This document shows, one piece after another, positions 1 to 8,567 of a stretch of 64,000 nucleotides of DNA. Source of the stretch: Rhizobium sp. Q54 (GTDB lineage Bacteria; Pseudomonadota; Alphaproteobacteria; UBA2966; CAIVPW01); contig CAMDPO010000002.1 in NCBI GenBank assembly GCA_945904955.1, positions 62,001 through 126,000 on the forward strand. The letters are read 5' to 3'. Position 1 is the stretch's first letter. Each line of letters opens with the position of its first letter. The notes below the pieces were generated by a model. The model was not told the origin of the DNA. It made no database searches and saw only the letters and a program-made list of their open reading frames with translations. The position numbers and the translations under genes were made by a program.

Positions 1-909
1 CATGTTGTCGATGGCGGCGATGTGCGGGCCGACAGTGCCGCAGCAGCCGCCGACGATGGAGACACCCTCCTCCACGACGAAGCGTTCCTGCCAGCGCGCG
101 ATCTCGTCGGGGCCGAGCGGATAGTGGGTCTTGCCTTCGATCAGCTCGGGCAGGCCGGCGTTCGGCTGCACCGAGATGTGGCGGCGCCAGTTGCGCGACA
201 GCCAGCGCACGTGGTCGGCCATCTCTTGCGGACCGGTGGCGCAGTTGAGGCCCATGGAATCCGCGCCGAGCGCGTCGACGATGGTGGCAGCGGCGGCGAT
301 ATCGGCACCGACCAGCAAGGTGCCGGTGGTCTCCACCGTCACCTGGACGAGGATGGGCACGTCTTTCTTGGCGTCGGCGCGGGCGCGCTTGGCGCCGTTG
401 ATGGCGGCCTTGATCTGCAGCGGGTCCTGGCACGTCTCGACGAGGATCGCGGAAACCCCGCCGGCGACGAGGCCGGCGCACTGGATGGTGAGCGCGTCTT
501 CCAGCTCCTGGTACGGGATGTGGCCGAGCGTGGGCAGACGCGTGCCGGGGCCGACAGAGCCGAGCACGAAGCGCGTGCGGCCGTCGCCCTTGAACTGGTC
601 GATCGCTTCCCAGGCGAGCTCGGCGGCGCGCCGGTTGATGGCGTGGGCCTCGTCGCGCAGGCCGAACTCACCCAAGGTGATGGGTGAGCCGCCGAACGAG
701 TTGGTCTGCACCATGTCGGAGCCGGCGGCGAGGTACGTCGCGTGGATCTCGCGGACGAGGTCCGGCCGGCTCTTGTTCAGGATCTCGGTGCAGTTCTCCT
801 GGCCGAGATAGTCGCGGTTCAAGTCGAGGTTGCGCGACTGCACCTGGGTACCCATGGCGCCGTCGCACAGCAGAACTCGTTGCGAGAGGTGGTCGAGAAA
901 ATTGCTCAT
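1..909 (-). CDS. metH: Homocysteine S-methyltransferase domain protein (methionine synthase N-terminal part), truncated by window edge
   Basis: The reading frame starts at ATG 909 and is still open at base 1, giving 303 residues. The N-terminus carries DGAMGT, typical of homocysteine methyltransferase barrels. The sequence reaches the zinc-ligand motif GGCCGT, and a third cysteine lies in GLNCATGP. These residues bind zinc and activate homocysteine. The product transfers a methyl group to homocysteine to make methionine. It follows metF with a 49-nt gap, so enzyme and methyl-donor supply are probably co-transcribed. Many alphaproteobacteria split MetH into a methyltransferase protein and a separate cobalamin protein. 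Because the 3' end is outside the window, split and full-length MetH cannot be told apart. Confidence 0.9.
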   Translation of the reverse strand, partial: MSNFLDHLSQRVLLCDGAMGTQVQSRNLDLNRDYLGQENCTEILNKSRPDLVREIHATYLAAGSDMVQTNSFGGSPITLGEFGLRDEAHAINRRAAELAWEAIDQFKGDGRTRFVLGSVGPGTRLPTLGHIPYQELEDALTIQCAGLVAGGVSAILVETCQDPLQIKAAINGAKRARADAKKDVPILVQVTVETTGTLLVGADIAAAATIVDALGADSMGLNCATGPQEMADHVRWLSRNWRRHISVQPNAGLPELIEGKTHYPLGPDEIARWQERFVVEEGVSIVGGCCGTVGPHIAAIDNM

Positions 910-958
910 GCGTACCCGTTACGCTTCCGATCGCACTGATATGGGAGGGAGAGGAGAC

Positions 959-1852
959 TTAGCCAGCCGACGCGGCCATCGCCGGTGCGACCGCCTTAAA
1001 CGGCCGCAGGCCGAGAATATGGCAGATCGAGTAGGTCAGGTCGGCGCGGTTCAGCGTGTAGAAGTGGAAGTCGCTCACGCCTTCATCGCGCAGGTCCTGG
1101 CACTGGCGGATGGCGACGGCGGCGGCGACCTGCTTGCGCGTCTCGGGGTCGTCGTCGAGGCCGTCGAACGCATCGGCGAGTGAACGCGGGACGTGGGCGC
1201 CGCATTTCTTGGCGAACTGCACGATCTTGGCGAAGTTGGTCACCGGCGTGATGCCGGGGACGATCGGCACCGTAATGCCGGCCTTGCGAGCGCGGTCGAG
1301 GAACGCGAGGTAGCGCTGATTGTCGAAAAAGAGCTGGGTGATGGCGCGGGTGGCGCCGGCGTCGATCTTGCGCTTCAGGTTGTCGAGGTCGGCCTGCGCG
1401 CTGGGTGCCTCGGGATGCACCTCCGGATACGCGGCAACCGACAGCTCGAAGTCGGCAACCTTGCGCAGGCCCGCCACCAGGTCGGCGGCGAACGCGTAAC
1501 CGCCCGGATGCGGCGCGTATTTGGTCTGGCCTTCGGGCGGATCGCCGCGCAGGGCGACGATGTGGCGGATGCCGGACGACCAGTACTCGCGCGCGACCGT
1601 GTCCACCTCGGCGCGGGTGGCGCCGACGCAGGTGAGGTGCGCGGCCGAACGCAGGCCGGCTTCGGCTTGGATGCGGCGCACCACCGAGTGCGTGCGCTCG
1701 CGCGTGCTGCCGCCCGCGCCGTAGGTGACGGAGACGAACTTCGGGCCGAGCGGTGCAAGACGTTGCACCGCCTGCCATAGCTGCTCGTTCATCTGCTCGG
1801 TCTTCGGCGGGAAGAACTCGAACGAAACGGAAAGTTTGTTGTCGGGCATCAT
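959..1852 (-). CDS. metF: Methylenetetrahydrofolate reductase
   Basis: This 297-residue protein reduces 5,10-methylenetetrahydrofolate to 5-methyltetrahydrofolate, the methyl donor for methionine synthesis. The N-terminus has the family pattern SFEFFPPKT. VSVTYGAGG and ALRGDPP belong to the FAD/folate TIM barrel, followed by AAYPEVHPEA and ITQLFFDN. Length matches bacterial MetF. The frame is open further upstream, but the chosen ATG lies where homology begins and overlaps the TGA of the upstream regulator gene (ATGATG containing TGA), indicating translational coupling. A second ATG at 1849 is equally possible. It sits between the ArsR-methyltransferase gene and metH in one operon. Confidence 0.95.
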   Translation of the reverse strand: MMPDNKLSVSFEFFPPKTEQMNEQLWQAVQRLAPLGPKFVSVTYGAGGSTRERTHSVVRRIQAEAGLRSAAHLTCVGATRAEVDTVAREYWSSGIRHIVALRGDPPEGQTKYAPHPGGYAFAADLVAGLRKVADFELSVAAYPEVHPEAPSAQADLDNLKRKIDAGATRAITQLFFDNQRYLAFLDRARKAGITVPIVPGITPVTNFAKIVQFAKKCGAHVPRSLADAFDGLDDDPETRKQVAAAVAIRQCQDLRDEGVSDFHFYTLNRADLTYSICHILGLRPFKAVAPAMAASAG

Positions 1853-2823
1853 GCCGCGTTTCTTTCGGAAGCCGGCTGCGCGGGAGCGTCGGCGGCCCAG
1901 ATGGTGACAGTGAGGGGATCGCCGGCGAGCTCGGTCGGCTTGGTCGGCACCAGGCCGGCCGACACGAACCACGCCGCGACTTCGTCGTGGGTGAAGCCTA
2001 GACGGCGATGGGCATGCTCGTCGCGCAGCGTCTCGAGCTGGTGCGGTGCGAAGTCGACGACGGCGAGACGTCCGCCGGGCGCCAGCACCCGTGCCGCCTC
2101 GCGGATCGCCGCTGCCGGCTCGTCGGCGTAGTGGAGAACCTGATGGATGCTGATGGCGTCCACCGAGCGCGCCGCGAACGGCAGATGATACATATCACCG
2201 TGACGCACCTGGAACTGGCTGCAGCCGGCGTCTTCGAGGCGCGCGCGCGCCACGGCCAGCATTTCGCGCGACAGGTCGATCCCCATACCGCGCTCGGCGC
2301 GCCCCTTGAACAGCTCGAGGATGCGGCCGGTACCGGTGCCGACGTCGAGGAACTGACGGATGGGCCGTCCGGCGAACGCGGTGAGCAGCGCGCCTTCCAC
2401 TTCCGCTTCGGGCACGTGCAGCGATCGGATCTCATTCCAGTGCGCGGCGTTGGCGCGGAAGTACGCTTCGGCGCGCGCCTGGCGCGCCCGCTTGACCTCA
2501 GCGAGACGGGCGAGGTCTTGGGAGAGGTTCGGATCGTCGCCACGATCCTGCGGCGCCATCAACCGCGCCAGCGCACGGCTGAGCTCAAGCCCGGGTCCGC
2601 GTTCCGCCAAGCGGTAGAAGGCCCACGTACCTTCGGGGAAACGATCGAGGAGGCCCGCATCGCAGAGCAGCTTGAGATGGCGCGAGATGCGCGGCTGGCT
2701 TTGGCCCAGAATCTGGGTCAGCTCGCTGACCGTCAGCTCCCCCTGGGCAACCAGGGCCAAGAGCCGCAGCCGGGTCGGTTCCCCGGCGGCGCGCAAACCG
2801 GCCAGCAGTTCGTCGGTGTGCAT
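1849..2823 (-). CDS. ArsR-family regulator fused to a class I SAM-dependent methyltransferase
   Basis: A 324-residue fusion. Residues about 5-85 form an ArsR winged helix (GEPTRLRLLAL, then SQPRISRHLKLL as recognition helix). Residues about 130-300 are a Rossmann methyltransferase with motif I DVGTGTGRILE, a motif II-like MGIDLS and the post-motif VDFAPHQ. No cysteine metal site is visible in the ArsR part, so the ligand is unlikely to be a metal. ArsR-type regulators of the SAM cycle (SahR/SamR group) are known beside metF/metH in proteobacteria, and the SAM-binding fold here suggests it senses SAM or SAH. It heads the metF-metH operon and a palindromic operator lies 61 bp upstream. Whether the methyltransferase is catalytic or only a sensor cannot be seen. 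Confidence 0.88.
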   Translation of the reverse strand: MHTDELLAGLRAAGEPTRLRLLALVAQGELTVSELTQILGQSQPRISRHLKLLCDAGLLDRFPEGTWAFYRLAERGPGLELSRALARLMAPQDRGDDPNLSQDLARLAEVKRARQARAEAYFRANAAHWNEIRSLHVPEAEVEGALLTAFAGRPIRQFLDVGTGTGRILELFKGRAERGMGIDLSREMLAVARARLEDAGCSQFQVRHGDMYHLPFAARSVDAISIHQVLHYADEPAAAIREAARVLAPGGRLAVVDFAPHQLETLRDEHAHRRLGFTHDEVAAWFVSAGLVPTKPTELAGDPLTVTIWAADAPAQPASERNAA

Positions 2824-2884
2824 GTTCGTCCTCTCGGTCGCCTCGGGCGACCTCGTCCTCTGGTCGCCTCTGGCGACGCGCGAG

Positions 2885-2904
2885 ACATAAACATATCTTT
2901 ATGT
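2885..2904. promoter_or_regulatory. Palindromic operator upstream of the methionine operon
   Basis: ACATAAAC-ATAT-CTTTATGT is a 20-bp inverted repeat in which only one symmetric pair (positions 8/13) fails to match. It lies 61 bp before the ATG of the ArsR-methyltransferase gene, in an AT-rich island surrounded by GC-rich DNA. Size, symmetry and position fit an ArsR-family operator for autoregulation of the operon. That the adjacent regulator binds it is inferred. Confidence 0.75.
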
Positions 2905-3161
2905 TTGTGTCGAGGCCGATGCGAAGCCCCTTTTCGCTAGCTTTGGCTTCGCGGCACCACTGTGGCCCTTGGACAACTCCGGTGCTTCTTTCGCGCAGCC
3001 AAGTGACGCCACATACTGACGAACCCCCGGACCCTATGGTACCCAGCACACTTGTTTATGCGACTTGTCTGCCACGGGGGCGGCGGGGTTCCGGCGAGTA
3101 ACCGGAGGCCGCCGACGGCACGGTCGCCTGGGGCGGGACACCTCCCGCAAGTAGTGGGGCG

Positions 3162-3899
3162 ATGATTGTAAGGCTGTTCTTCCTTGGCGCCGCAGCGTTC
3201 CTGACGGCTTGCGCCAGCGTCCCGACCGACCCTGTGGCGCGGGCGGCCTATGACGAGGCCAATGACCCGTTGGAGCCGCTCAACCGCGCGGTTTTCGCCT
3301 TCAATATGGAGGTCGATCGCTACGTCCTGGAGCCGGTCGCGCGCGGCTATCGCAACACGGTGCCGACGGGCGGACGCGTCGCGATCCGCAACTTCCTGCA
3401 CAACCTGCGCGCGCCGGTGACCTTCGCCAATGACCTGCTGCAGGGCGAGGTGCGCCGCGCTGCCGAGACGTCCTGGGATTTCGTCTTCAACTCGACGATC
3501 GGCATCCTCGGCTTCTTCGACGTCACCGGCGACGATTGGGAGCCGCACGAAGAGGACCTTGGCCAGACTCTCGGTGCCTGGGGGGTCAAGGAAGGCCCCT
3601 ACCTGGTGCTGCCGTTCCATGGCCCCACCAACGTGCGCGACACCGCCGGCATGTTCGGCGACCGCACCCTCGATCCGTTCGAGCACGGAATCGACAATCC
3701 GGAAGACACCTGGTTCTTCACCGGGCGCACGGTGGGTGGCGCGGTGGAGGCCCGTGAGCGCACCCTGGACGAGTTCAATGACCTTCGGCGTACCTCCTTG
3801 GACTTCTACGTCACGGCACGAAGCCTCTACCGGCAGGCGCGGGATAACCAGATAAGGAACGGCGCGCCGGCACCGTTCGGCGATTTCAACTTCGAATAG
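3162..3899 (+). CDS. mlaA: MlaA/VacJ-family outer-membrane lipoprotein
   Basis: A 245-residue lipoprotein precursor: a short hydrophobic signal ends in lipobox LTAC, so Cys18 is the predicted lipidated residue. The mature part shows the MlaA pattern NDPLEPLNRAVFAFN near the start and GYRNTVPTGGRVAIRNFLHN and DLGQTLGAWGV further on. MlaA removes misplaced phospholipids from the outer leaflet of the outer membrane and passes them to the periplasmic carrier MlaC. The mlaC gene follows after 13 nt, so both are probably one transcript ending at the hairpin at 4564. The inner-membrane MlaFEDB genes are not in the window. Confidence 0.93.
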   Translation: MIVRLFFLGAAAFLTACASVPTDPVARAAYDEANDPLEPLNRAVFAFNMEVDRYVLEPVARGYRNTVPTGGRVAIRNFLHNLRAPVTFANDLLQGEVRRAAETSWDFVFNSTIGILGFFDVTGDDWEPHEEDLGQTLGAWGVKEGPYLVLPFHGPTNVRDTAGMFGDRTLDPFEHGIDNPEDTWFFTGRTVGGAVEARERTLDEFNDLRRTSLDFYVTARSLYRQARDNQIRNGAPAPFGDFNFE

Positions 3900-3912
3900 G
3901 CGGGGTCTGCCT

Positions 3913-4539
3913 ATGCGCACATCCTTGTTCCAACCCGCACGTCTGCTCGCCGCCGCCCTGGTGGCGTCCCTTGGTCTGACCAGCGTTGCCGCCCTTGCGG
4001 CACCGAAGGACGCCGAGAACTTCGTCCGCGAGCGGGGCGCCGAAGCCATCGCCGTCCTGAGCAAGCCGGGCCTCACCGACCAGGAATACGCGCGCGAGTT
4101 CGTCGCCTTCGTTGATCGCTCGTTCGACGCACCGGCGATGGCGCAGTTCGCCCTCGGCGTCTATTGGCGCCAGGCCACCGAGCCGCAACGCGCCGAGTTC
4201 GTGAAGCTCTACCGGGACTACTTCATCAACACGTACTCCCAGCGCTTCCGCCAGTTCTCCGGCGAACGCTTCGACGTGCACGGCGTGCGCGCCGTGAACG
4301 CCACCGAGAACCTGGTGCAGTCGCGCATCGTGCGCCCCGCCCCGGCCCAGCCCATCAACATCGAGTGGCACGTGCGCGAGGCCGCCGGCCAGCAGCGCGT
4401 GGTGGACCTCATCATCGAGGGCCTGCGCCTCGGCATCACGCTCCGCGACGAGTTCAGCGCCATTGTCCAGCAGGGTGGCCTCGATGCGCTGTTCAAGGCG
4501 CTGCGCGACAAGAACCTGACGTTCAATCGCGGCGCGTAG
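3913..4539 (+). CDS. mlaC: MlaC/Ttg2D-family periplasmic phospholipid-binding protein
   Basis: A 208-residue protein with a signal peptide (hydrophobic core AAALVASLGL, cleavage probably after ALA near residue 29). The mature chain has MlaC-type features: FVDRSFDAPAMAQFALG, RAEFVKLYRDYFINTY and IEWHVRE, followed by a C-terminal DEFSAIVQQGGLDAL. MlaC carries phospholipid between the outer-membrane MlaA complex and the inner-membrane Mla transporter. The closest alternative is the hopanoid-associated HpnM branch of the same family, but no hopanoid genes are nearby and mlaA is directly upstream. Confidence 0.9.
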   Translation: MRTSLFQPARLLAAALVASLGLTSVAALAAPKDAENFVRERGAEAIAVLSKPGLTDQEYAREFVAFVDRSFDAPAMAQFALGVYWRQATEPQRAEFVKLYRDYFINTYSQRFRQFSGERFDVHGVRAVNATENLVQSRIVRPAPAQPINIEWHVREAAGQQRVVDLIIEGLRLGITLRDEFSAIVQQGGLDALFKALRDKNLTFNRGA

Positions 4540-4563
4540 CGCACCACGATAGGCGAACGAAAA

Positions 4564-4586
4564 ACGGCCGGGCATTGCCCGGCCGT
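4564..4586. terminator. Bidirectional terminator between mlaC and ettA
   Basis: A 10-bp GC-rich stem (ACGGCCGGGC/GCCCGGCCGT) with a 3-nt loop. It is preceded by AAAAA and followed by CTTATTTCT, so both strands have a U-rich tract after the stem. It lies between two convergent genes. Confidence 0.85.
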
Positions 4587-4606
4587 CTTATTTCTAGCGC
4601 GCCGCT

Positions 4607-6286
4607 CTAGCGCGTGAGCGGCTTGAACTTGATGCGGTGCGGCTGGTCGGCGTCGTGGCCGAGGCGGCGTTTGCGGTCGGCCTCGTAGGCCTGGAAGTTG
4701 CCCTCGAACCACTCGATGTGGGAGTCGCCCTCGAACGCCAGGATGTGCGTGGCGATACGGTCGAGGAACCAGCGATCGTGGGACGTGACCATGACGCAGC
4801 CGGCGAACTCGGCGAGCGCATCTTCCAAGGCGCGCAGGGTGTCGACGTCGAGGTCGTTCGAAGGCTCGTCGAGCAGCAGGAAGTTGGCGCCGGCGCGCAG
4901 CATCTTGGCGAGGTGAACGCGGTTGCGTTCGCCGCCGGAGAGTTGGCCGACCTTCTTCTGCTGGTCGGGGCCCTTGAAGGCGAACTGACCGCAGAAGGCG
5001 CGGCTCGGCATCTTGATCTTGCCGAGCTCGATCTCGTCGACGCCGCCGGTGATCTCCTGCCAGACCGTCTTGGCCGGATCGAGCGAATCGCGGGACTGGT
5101 CGACGTAGCCCAGCACCACCGATTCGCCGAGGATCAGCTTGCCGCCGTCGGGCTTCTCTTGGCCGGTGATCATGCGGAACAGCGTCGTCTTGCCGGCGCC
5201 GTTCGGGCCGATCACGCCGACGATGGCGCCGCGCGGCAGCTTGAAGGTGAACTCGTCGATCAGCAGGCGGTTGCCGTAGCCCTTGCGCACGTCATGGGCT
5301 TCCAGCACCAGATCGCCGAGGCGCGGCCCGGTCGGGATGACGATCTGCGCGCTGGCTGCCTGCTTGTCGTGCTCGTCCGACAGCAACGCCTCGTAGGCGG
5401 AAACGCGCGCCTTGCTCTTTGCCTGACGCGCCTTGGGCGAGGCGCTGATCCATTCGAGCTCGCGAGCGAGCGTGCGCTGGCGCGCCTCGTCCTTGCTGGC
5501 CTCCTGCTCGAGGCGCTTGGCCTTCTGCTTGAGCCAGCCGGAGTAGTTGCCCTCGAACGGGATGCCCTGGCCGCGATCAAGCTCGAGGATCCAGCCGGCG
5601 ACGTTGTCGAGGAAGTAGCGGTCGTGGGTGATCGCCACGACGGTGCCGGTGTACTCGTGCAGAAAGCGTTCGAGCCAGGCGACGGACTCGGCGTCCAAAT
5701 GGTTGGTGGGCTCGTCGAGCAGCAGCAGGTCGGGCTTCTGCAACAACAGCCGGCACAGCGCGACGCGGCGGCGCTCGCCGCCGGACAGCTTGGTGACGTC
5801 GGCGTCACCGGGCGGGCAGCGCAGCGCGTCCATGGCGATCTCGATGGTGCGCTCGAGCTCCCAGCCGTTGGACGCGTCGAGCTTCTCCTGCAGCTCGGCC
5901 TGCTCGGCGATGACGGCATTCATCTCGTCGTCGTCCATCGGCTCAGCGAACTTGGCGCTCACTTCCTCGAAGCGGTCGAGCAGCGCCTTGGTCTCGGCCA
6001 TGCCCTCCATGACGTTGCCCATCACGTCCTTGTCGGGATCGAGGTGCGGCTCCTGGGCCAGGTAGCCGACCCGCGCCGACTTCTCGGCCCAGGCCTCGCC
6101 TTGGAACTCGGTCTCGACGCCAGCCATCACTTTGAGCAGCGTCGACTTGCCGGCGCCGTTGGCGCCGAGCACGCCGATCTTGGCGCCGGGCAGAAAGCTC
6201 AGCCAAATGTCCTTGAGGACCTGCTTGCCGCCCGGGTAGGTCTTCGACAGACCCTTCATGACGTAGATGTACTGGTAGGCGGGCAC
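4607..6286 (-). CDS. ettA: Energy-dependent translational throttle protein EttA (ABC-F ATPase)
   Basis: A 559-residue twin-cassette ABC-F protein with no membrane segment. Cassette 1 has Walker [10 protein letters not shown], signature [12 protein letters not shown] and Walker [12 protein letters not shown]. Cassette 2 has [24 protein letters not shown] and [11 protein letters not shown]. An arm rich in Lys, Arg and Glu separates them, including [12 protein letters not shown]. EttA binds the ribosomal E site and gates the first elongation step according to the ATP/ADP ratio. The start is taken as GTG 6286 (protein [15 protein letters not shown]), because family homology begins there and GAGGA lies 6 nt upstream. 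The longer frame adds 24 low-complexity residues. Confidence 0.92.
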   Translation of the reverse strand: MPAYQYIYVMKGLSKTYPGGKQVLKDIWLSFLPGAKIGVLGANGAGKSTLLKVMAGVETEFQGEAWAEKSARVGYLAQEPHLDPDKDVMGNVMEGMAETKALLDRFEEVSAKFAEPMDDDEMNAVIAEQAELQEKLDASNGWELERTIEIAMDALRCPPGDADVTKLSGGERRRVALCRLLLQKPDLLLLDEPTNHLDAESVAWLERFLHEYTGTVVAITHDRYFLDNVAGWILELDRGQGIPFEGNYSGWLKQKAKRLEQEASKDEARQRTLARELEWISASPKARQAKSKARVSAYEALLSDEHDKQAASAQIVIPTGPRLGDLVLEAHDVRKGYGNRLLIDEFTFKLPRGAIVGVIGPNGAGKTTLFRMITGQEKPDGGKLILGESVVLGYVDQSRDSLDPAKTVWQEITGGVDEIELGKIKMPSRAFCGQFAFKGPDQQKKVGQLSGGERNRVHLAKMLRAGANFLLLDEPSNDLDVDTLRALEDALAEFAGCVMVTSHDRWFLDRIATHILAFEGDSHIEWFEGNFQAYEADRKRRLGHDADQPHRIKFKPLTR

Positions 6287-6396
6287 GGCGAATCCTCGGC
6301 TAGGGGAAGGCGCTCTTGCTAACGGAAGGCGGCAGCGTTTGCAAACTGGGCGAAGCAAATTTGCAGTCCGCCCCGCCGTACAGGTAGGGTCCGGCC

Positions 6397-7125
6397 ATGG
6401 GTGAGGCCAAGCGCAAGCAGCAGAACGCGCCCTACGGACCGGCGCTCGCCACGGGCGTACGCGCGGCCGTCGCCAAGGCGATGCCGGCGCTGGATTCGCC
6501 GCGCTTCGATGCCCTCATGGGTCAGCTGTTCGGTGTCGCCGACTCGGCTCTGGCGGCGCTGGTCGCCAAGGACCCGCCGCGCCGCACCATCGCCTGCAAG
6601 GCCGGATGTGCCTATTGCTGTCACCTGTACGTGCAGGTGACCCCGCTGGAGGCGATCGGCGTGATGCGCGCCATCCAGGCGCAAGGGCCCGAGGCATTGG
6701 CGGCGGTCAGAGCGCGGGTCGCGGACACCTTCGTGAAGGCCGAGGGCAAGGATGCGGCCTATCGCAACCTCCTCGCCCTGCCCTGCCCGCTGCTCGTGGA
6801 CGGGCAGTGCTCGGTCTACGCGGCGCGGCCGTTCGTGTGCCGCGGCGCCAACTCTGCCGACGTCGACGCCTGCCGGCGCGGCATGGGCTCAGCCTCCGGC
6901 GTGCCGCTACCGACGTTCGTGCATCAGCGCACGGTGTACGCCGCCGTCGGTCAGGGCGCGGCACAGGGACTGCGCGAGCGCGGCGTCGATCCGGATCTGC
7001 TCGAGCTGGTCGCGGCGCTCAAGATCGCGCTCGACCACGACGATCCTCTCACCGCCTGGCGCAACGGCACCCTCAACTTCACGCCGGCGCGCTGCATTGA
7101 GGTGGCGAAGCAGCGGAGCGCTTAG
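6397..7125 (+). CDS. YkgJ-like cysteine-cluster protein
   Basis: A 242-residue soluble protein. [11 protein letters not shown] near residue 68 starts a cysteine cluster continued by [17 protein letters not shown] and DACRRG, the layout of YkgJ/UPF0153 proteins predicted to bind zinc or an iron-sulfur centre. The N-terminus MGEAKRK resembles a short basic motif found in several small bacterial proteins. Molecular function is unknown for the family. It is divergent from ettA. Its stop overlaps the stop of the convergent YhgE-like gene by 4 nt. A start at ATG 6397 fits the homology. Confidence 0.7.
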   Translation: MGEAKRKQQNAPYGPALATGVRAAVAKAMPALDSPRFDALMGQLFGVADSALAALVAKDPPRRTIACKAGCAYCCHLYVQVTPLEAIGVMRAIQAQGPEALAAVRARVADTFVKAEGKDAAYRNLLALPCPLLVDGQCSVYAARPFVCRGANSADVDACRRGMGSASGVPLPTFVHQRTVYAAVGQGAAQGLRERGVDPDLLELVAALKIALDHDDPLTAWRNGTLNFTPARCIEVAKQRSA

Positions 7126-8444
7126 GCGCGCTGCCGGCCGCGCCGGCTCCAGACCAAGGTGCCGATCCAAATCGCGACGATGGCGCCGCCCAGCACGACG
7201 CTGAGCGCATTCCAGGGGATCACGTTGGCGGGGCCGCCGATCAGCAGCGTGCGGAGCGCCACGGTCGTCTCGTAGAACGGCGCGCGATCGAGCCAGGTGA
7301 GCCACGCGGGCGCGGCAGAGGGCGGCGCCAGCAATCCGGCCAACATCGATTGATAGAAGACGAGGGGCACGGCGACCAAGAAGGCGAAGAAGCCGAGCAG
7401 GCTGAACAGCGCCGTGATCGTCATCATGCTGGCGGCCATCTCGAGCCAGCGAAACGCCCACAGCTCCCAGAAGTGCTCCCACGCTCCACCGAGCCAGCCG
7501 ACCAACAGCACGCCCATCAGAGCCGCGAGCACCGTGGCGAACACCGGAATGACGGTGCGCACCAGCGCCACTGATCCCGTTGCGCCGCCGCGCAGCAACG
7601 GCCGCGTGCCGAAGAACAAGAGGATGCCGCCGATCAGAGAGCCCATCCACGAGGCGAAGCTCATCACGAACGGTACCTGCAGCAGGACCGGGTTGGCGGC
7701 AGCGTGGAGCGCAGTCATGGCGACGATCAGCGGCGGACCGGCAGCGGCCGGCAGCGGCGGCACGTTCGTTGTGGTAGCTGGCGTTGTGGTAGCTGGCGTT
7801 GCGGTAGCGGGTGTTGCGGTAGCGGGTGTTGCGGGAGCGGGCGCCACCGGCGCGGGCGGCGCTTCCAGAGGCGTTACGGTGACCGGCGGTACCGGCACGG
7901 CTGGCACGAGGCCCGGCGTCGCGGGAGCGGCCGGGGCCGCCACCGCATTGCCCAGGCGCGTGGCGAACTGCGTGCGCGCGCTCAGGACGGCCACCGTCAA
8001 TGCGGCTTGCAGCTGGCCGGCGACGGTGCGGCCGACCTGGGTCTCCAGCACGCTCAGGTGATCGGTGTTGATGACGCGCGCCTGCGCGGTCGCACCGGAC
8101 GCGATGGTGCGGCTGAAGTCGGGGGGCAGGATGAGGGCCGCGACGATGACGCCGCGATCAAGGGCAGTCATCGCGCTGGGCTCGTCGGGGAACTTGATCG
8201 TCGACAGCGGCAGCTGCCGCTCGAGCGCGGCGACTGCCTGGTCGGCGACATGAACCGGGCCGGCGCCCGCCAGCGTCACGCCCTCATCGAGGTTGACGAT
8301 GCCAACCGTCAGACGCTGGACGACGGCGTTCTGATCGACGGTCGCGGTCAGGTTGAAGAAGACGAAGACCAGGACGACGAGCGACGGGGCGATCAGAGCA
8401 CCGCGCAGGATGGGCTGAACGCGCATCATCTCGGAGAGCTTCAT
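7122..8444 (-). CDS. YhgE/Pip-type membrane protein with ABC-2-like C-terminal transmembrane domain
   Basis: A 440-residue protein. It has one N-terminal transmembrane helix (LIAPSLVVLVFVFF), an extracytoplasmic domain (about 40-190), a Pro/Thr/Ala linker (about 200-260) and a C-terminal block of about five helices ending in VLGGAIVAIWIGTLVW. This one-helix plus domain plus multi-helix plan is that of YhgE/Pip and SNG1-like ABC-2 permeases. The start at ATG 8444 is preferred because upstream residues are not membrane-like. No ATPase gene is adjacent, so a transport role is not shown. The linker is encoded by 15-bp tandem repeats (7767-7841). Confidence 0.65.
   Translation of the reverse strand: MKLSEMMRVQPILRGALIAPSLVVLVFVFFNLTATVDQNAVVQRLTVGIVNLDEGVTLAGAGPVHVADQAVAALERQLPLSTIKFPDEPSAMTALDRGVIVAALILPPDFSRTIASGATAQARVINTDHLSVLETQVGRTVAGQLQAALTVAVLSARTQFATRLGNAVAAPAAPATPGLVPAVPVPPVTVTPLEAPPAPVAPAPATPATATPATATPATTTPATTTNVPPLPAAAGPPLIVAMTALHAAANPVLLQVPFVMSFASWMGSLIGGILLFFGTRPLLRGGATGSVALVRTVIPVFATVLAALMGVLLVGWLGGAWEHFWELWAFRWLEMAASMMTITALFSLLGFFAFLVAVPLVFYQSMLAGLLAPPSAAPAWLTWLDRAPFYETTVALRTLLIGGPANVIPWNALSVVLGGAIVAIWIGTLVWSRRGRQRA
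7767..7841. repeat. Five 15-bp tandem repeats inside the YhgE-like gene
   Basis: Five head-to-tail copies of a 15-mer, (c/t)gttg(t/c)gg(t/g)agc(t/g)gg, encode Pro-Ala-Thr repeats on the minus strand. Copies 1 and 2 are identical and copies 3-5 diverge by a few bases. The unit is a multiple of three, so copy-number change would alter linker length without a frameshift. Confidence 0.85.
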
Positions 8445-8567
8445 GGCTCCTCTCTTGTTCGCGGGGGTCGAGGTGGCGGGCGCGGCGCGATGGCGCGCCG
8501 CCGACCCAGCAGGTAGCATTCTAGCTCGATTGACGTTGAACCTCAGGCGCATGGGGACCACGGGCGC

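Noticed and set aside
2824-3160. Possible SAM riboswitch upstream of the methionine operon
   Set aside because: No SAM-I or SAM-II pairing pattern was recognised; a palindromic operator explains the region better.
4637-6322. 561-codon open frame opposite ettA
   Set aside because: Val/Leu/Gly-rich shadow; both Walker motifs and signatures are on the minus strand.
7767-7841. Possible CRISPR-like array of 15-bp units
   Set aside because: Units are contiguous without spacers and encode a Pro-Ala-Thr linker in a gene.
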